Shown here in pieces: positions 32,090-32,474 of a stretch of 32,474 bases of DNA. Each line of letters starts with the position of its first letter. The stretch's first letter is position 1. This DNA is from TMED69 sp036130055 (GTDB lineage: Bacteria > Pseudomonadota > Gammaproteobacteria > Ga0077536). The notes beneath the pieces were generated by a model, which saw only the letters and a list, made by a program, of their open reading frames with translations, had not been told where the DNA came from and did not search any database. Location of the stretch: contig JAYYOR010000026.1 in the NCBI GenBank assembly GCA_036130055.1, forward strand, positions 1-32,474, given 5' to 3'. The position numbers were made by a program, and so were the translations under genes.

Positions 32090-32474
32090 GCGCTTGTAAA
32101 TCGACCTTCAACCAATTTAATTCAATTGCTTCTTCCGTTCCATCTACATCCAACTTAAAAATTCCAAGATGTAATTCCTCTCGTTTTTTTTCGAGTAGCT
32201 CAGTAATAGATCTGGCTACCTCGTTTGTTTCCAGCATCCGCGGTTGCCAGCGACCAAAAACTTTTGGGTTATCAGCGTATTCTTCAGTCATACTAGTTTT
32301 AATGAACGGAAGCATCAGGCTGAATGAAGTAACGAAAGAGTTCTCTCTACCGAGATTAATATCGAGAATTTGGGGTAGTTTAAGAACAGCCCAGTTTGCC
32401 AGCACATATCCTGGAACTGCCCGCCCAGGATCCACGGCTTGCATCGAACTGATATATATCAGGTTTAATGGTTG
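32070..32474 (-). CDS. Short-chain dehydrogenase/reductase-like protein, truncated by the right edge
   Basis: Only the last 134 residues are visible; the frame stays open to the window end. The fragment matches the second half of an SDR fold: a strand ending NLIYISS with the catalytic-position Ser (fragment residue 10), then Tyr23 thirteen residues later in PGYVLANWAV, and a later PFIKTSM segment like the usual PGxxxT turn. The normal YxxxK motif reads YVLAN, so the catalytic Lys is replaced by Asn (codon AAC). The protein may be inactive, regulatory or mechanistically altered. It overlaps the ELM1-like gene by 20 bases and belongs to the same operon, where SDRs often make or modify nucleotide sugars. 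Confidence 0.62.
   Translation of the reverse strand, partial: QPLNLIYISSMQAVDPGRAVPGYVLANWAVLKLPQILDINLGRENSFVTSFSLMLPFIKTSMTEEYADNPKVFGRWQPRMLETNEVARSITELLEKKREELHLGIFKLDVDGTEEAIELNWLKVDLQAHEKKIT

Noticed and set aside
26955..32474. Duplicated tRNA 3' end as an attachment site of an integrated island
   Set aside because: No second copy of the TCGAATCCCTC end was seen in the window and no integrase is present; the far boundary would lie outside.

Overview
The window is a chromosomal segment of an AT-rich gammaproteobacterium, most likely a free-living marine lineage with a compact genome. The placement rests on gene order more than on any single gene: mltB-rlpA-dacA…lipB-lipA, xseA diverging from guaB-guaA, and pncC-recA-recX-alaS-lysC followed by tRNA-Ser(GCU) are classic gammaproteobacterial neighbourhoods. 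Alphaproteobacteria arrange guaB/guaA and recA/alaS differently. The exact lineage cannot be settled by eye. Spacers are short and no gene-free stretch exceeds about 240 bases. No CRISPR array, insertion sequence, rRNA gene or prophage gene was seen.

Layout. (1) 1-7038: a cell-envelope and lipoate block. A left-truncated lytic transglycosylase (mltB), rlpA, the D,D-carboxypeptidase dacA and a D-amino-acid aminotransferase are tightly packed or overlapping. A convergent ABC exporter pair closely resembling YadG/YadH follows, then lipB and lipA. (2) 7039-11495: xseA on the minus strand, divergent from guaB-guaA on the plus strand. (3) 11604-18409: an accessory-looking plus-strand stretch of small, separately spaced units: a GNA1-like acetyltransferase, an acetolactate-synthase-like ThDP enzyme next to an aldehyde dehydrogenase, a GFA/CENP-V-type zinc protein, pyrD, a methyltransferase-like protein and two very small overlapping membrane-protein ORFs. 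(4) 18514-26800: a dense plus-strand array: an unrecognised Cys/His-containing protein, tadA, pncC, recA, recX, alaS, lysC and a GT4 glycosyltransferase, ending at tRNA-Ser(GCU). (5) 27028-32474: beyond the tRNA, a minus-strand cluster of six tightly coupled genes: a GT4 glycosyltransferase, two sulfotransferase-like proteins, a 2-oxoglutarate/Fe(II) oxygenase-like protein, an ELM1/DUF1022 protein and the C-terminal part of a short-chain dehydrogenase that runs off the right edge. It looks like the end of a surface-glycan or modified-glycoconjugate island next to a tRNA.

How the genes fit together. DacA releases D-alanine from peptidoglycan and the aminotransferase beside it could recycle that D-alanine, so the first block reads as wall remodelling plus D-amino-acid salvage. 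LipB and LipA carry out the two steps of endogenous lipoylation. GuaB and GuaA convert IMP to GMP. RecA and RecX are an effector and its modulator, translationally coupled through a GTGA overlap. The right-hand cluster probably builds and decorates a secreted or surface sugar polymer, but its product is unknown.

The most interesting items are the coupled small membrane ORFs at 18117-18409, a possible internal start in lysC for a separate regulatory subunit, a strikingly eukaryote-like GNA1 acetyltransferase, the apparent replacement of csrA by a glycosyltransferase between lysC and tRNA-Ser, and an SDR fragment with Asn in place of the catalytic Lys. No wholly new defence or mobile system was identified.
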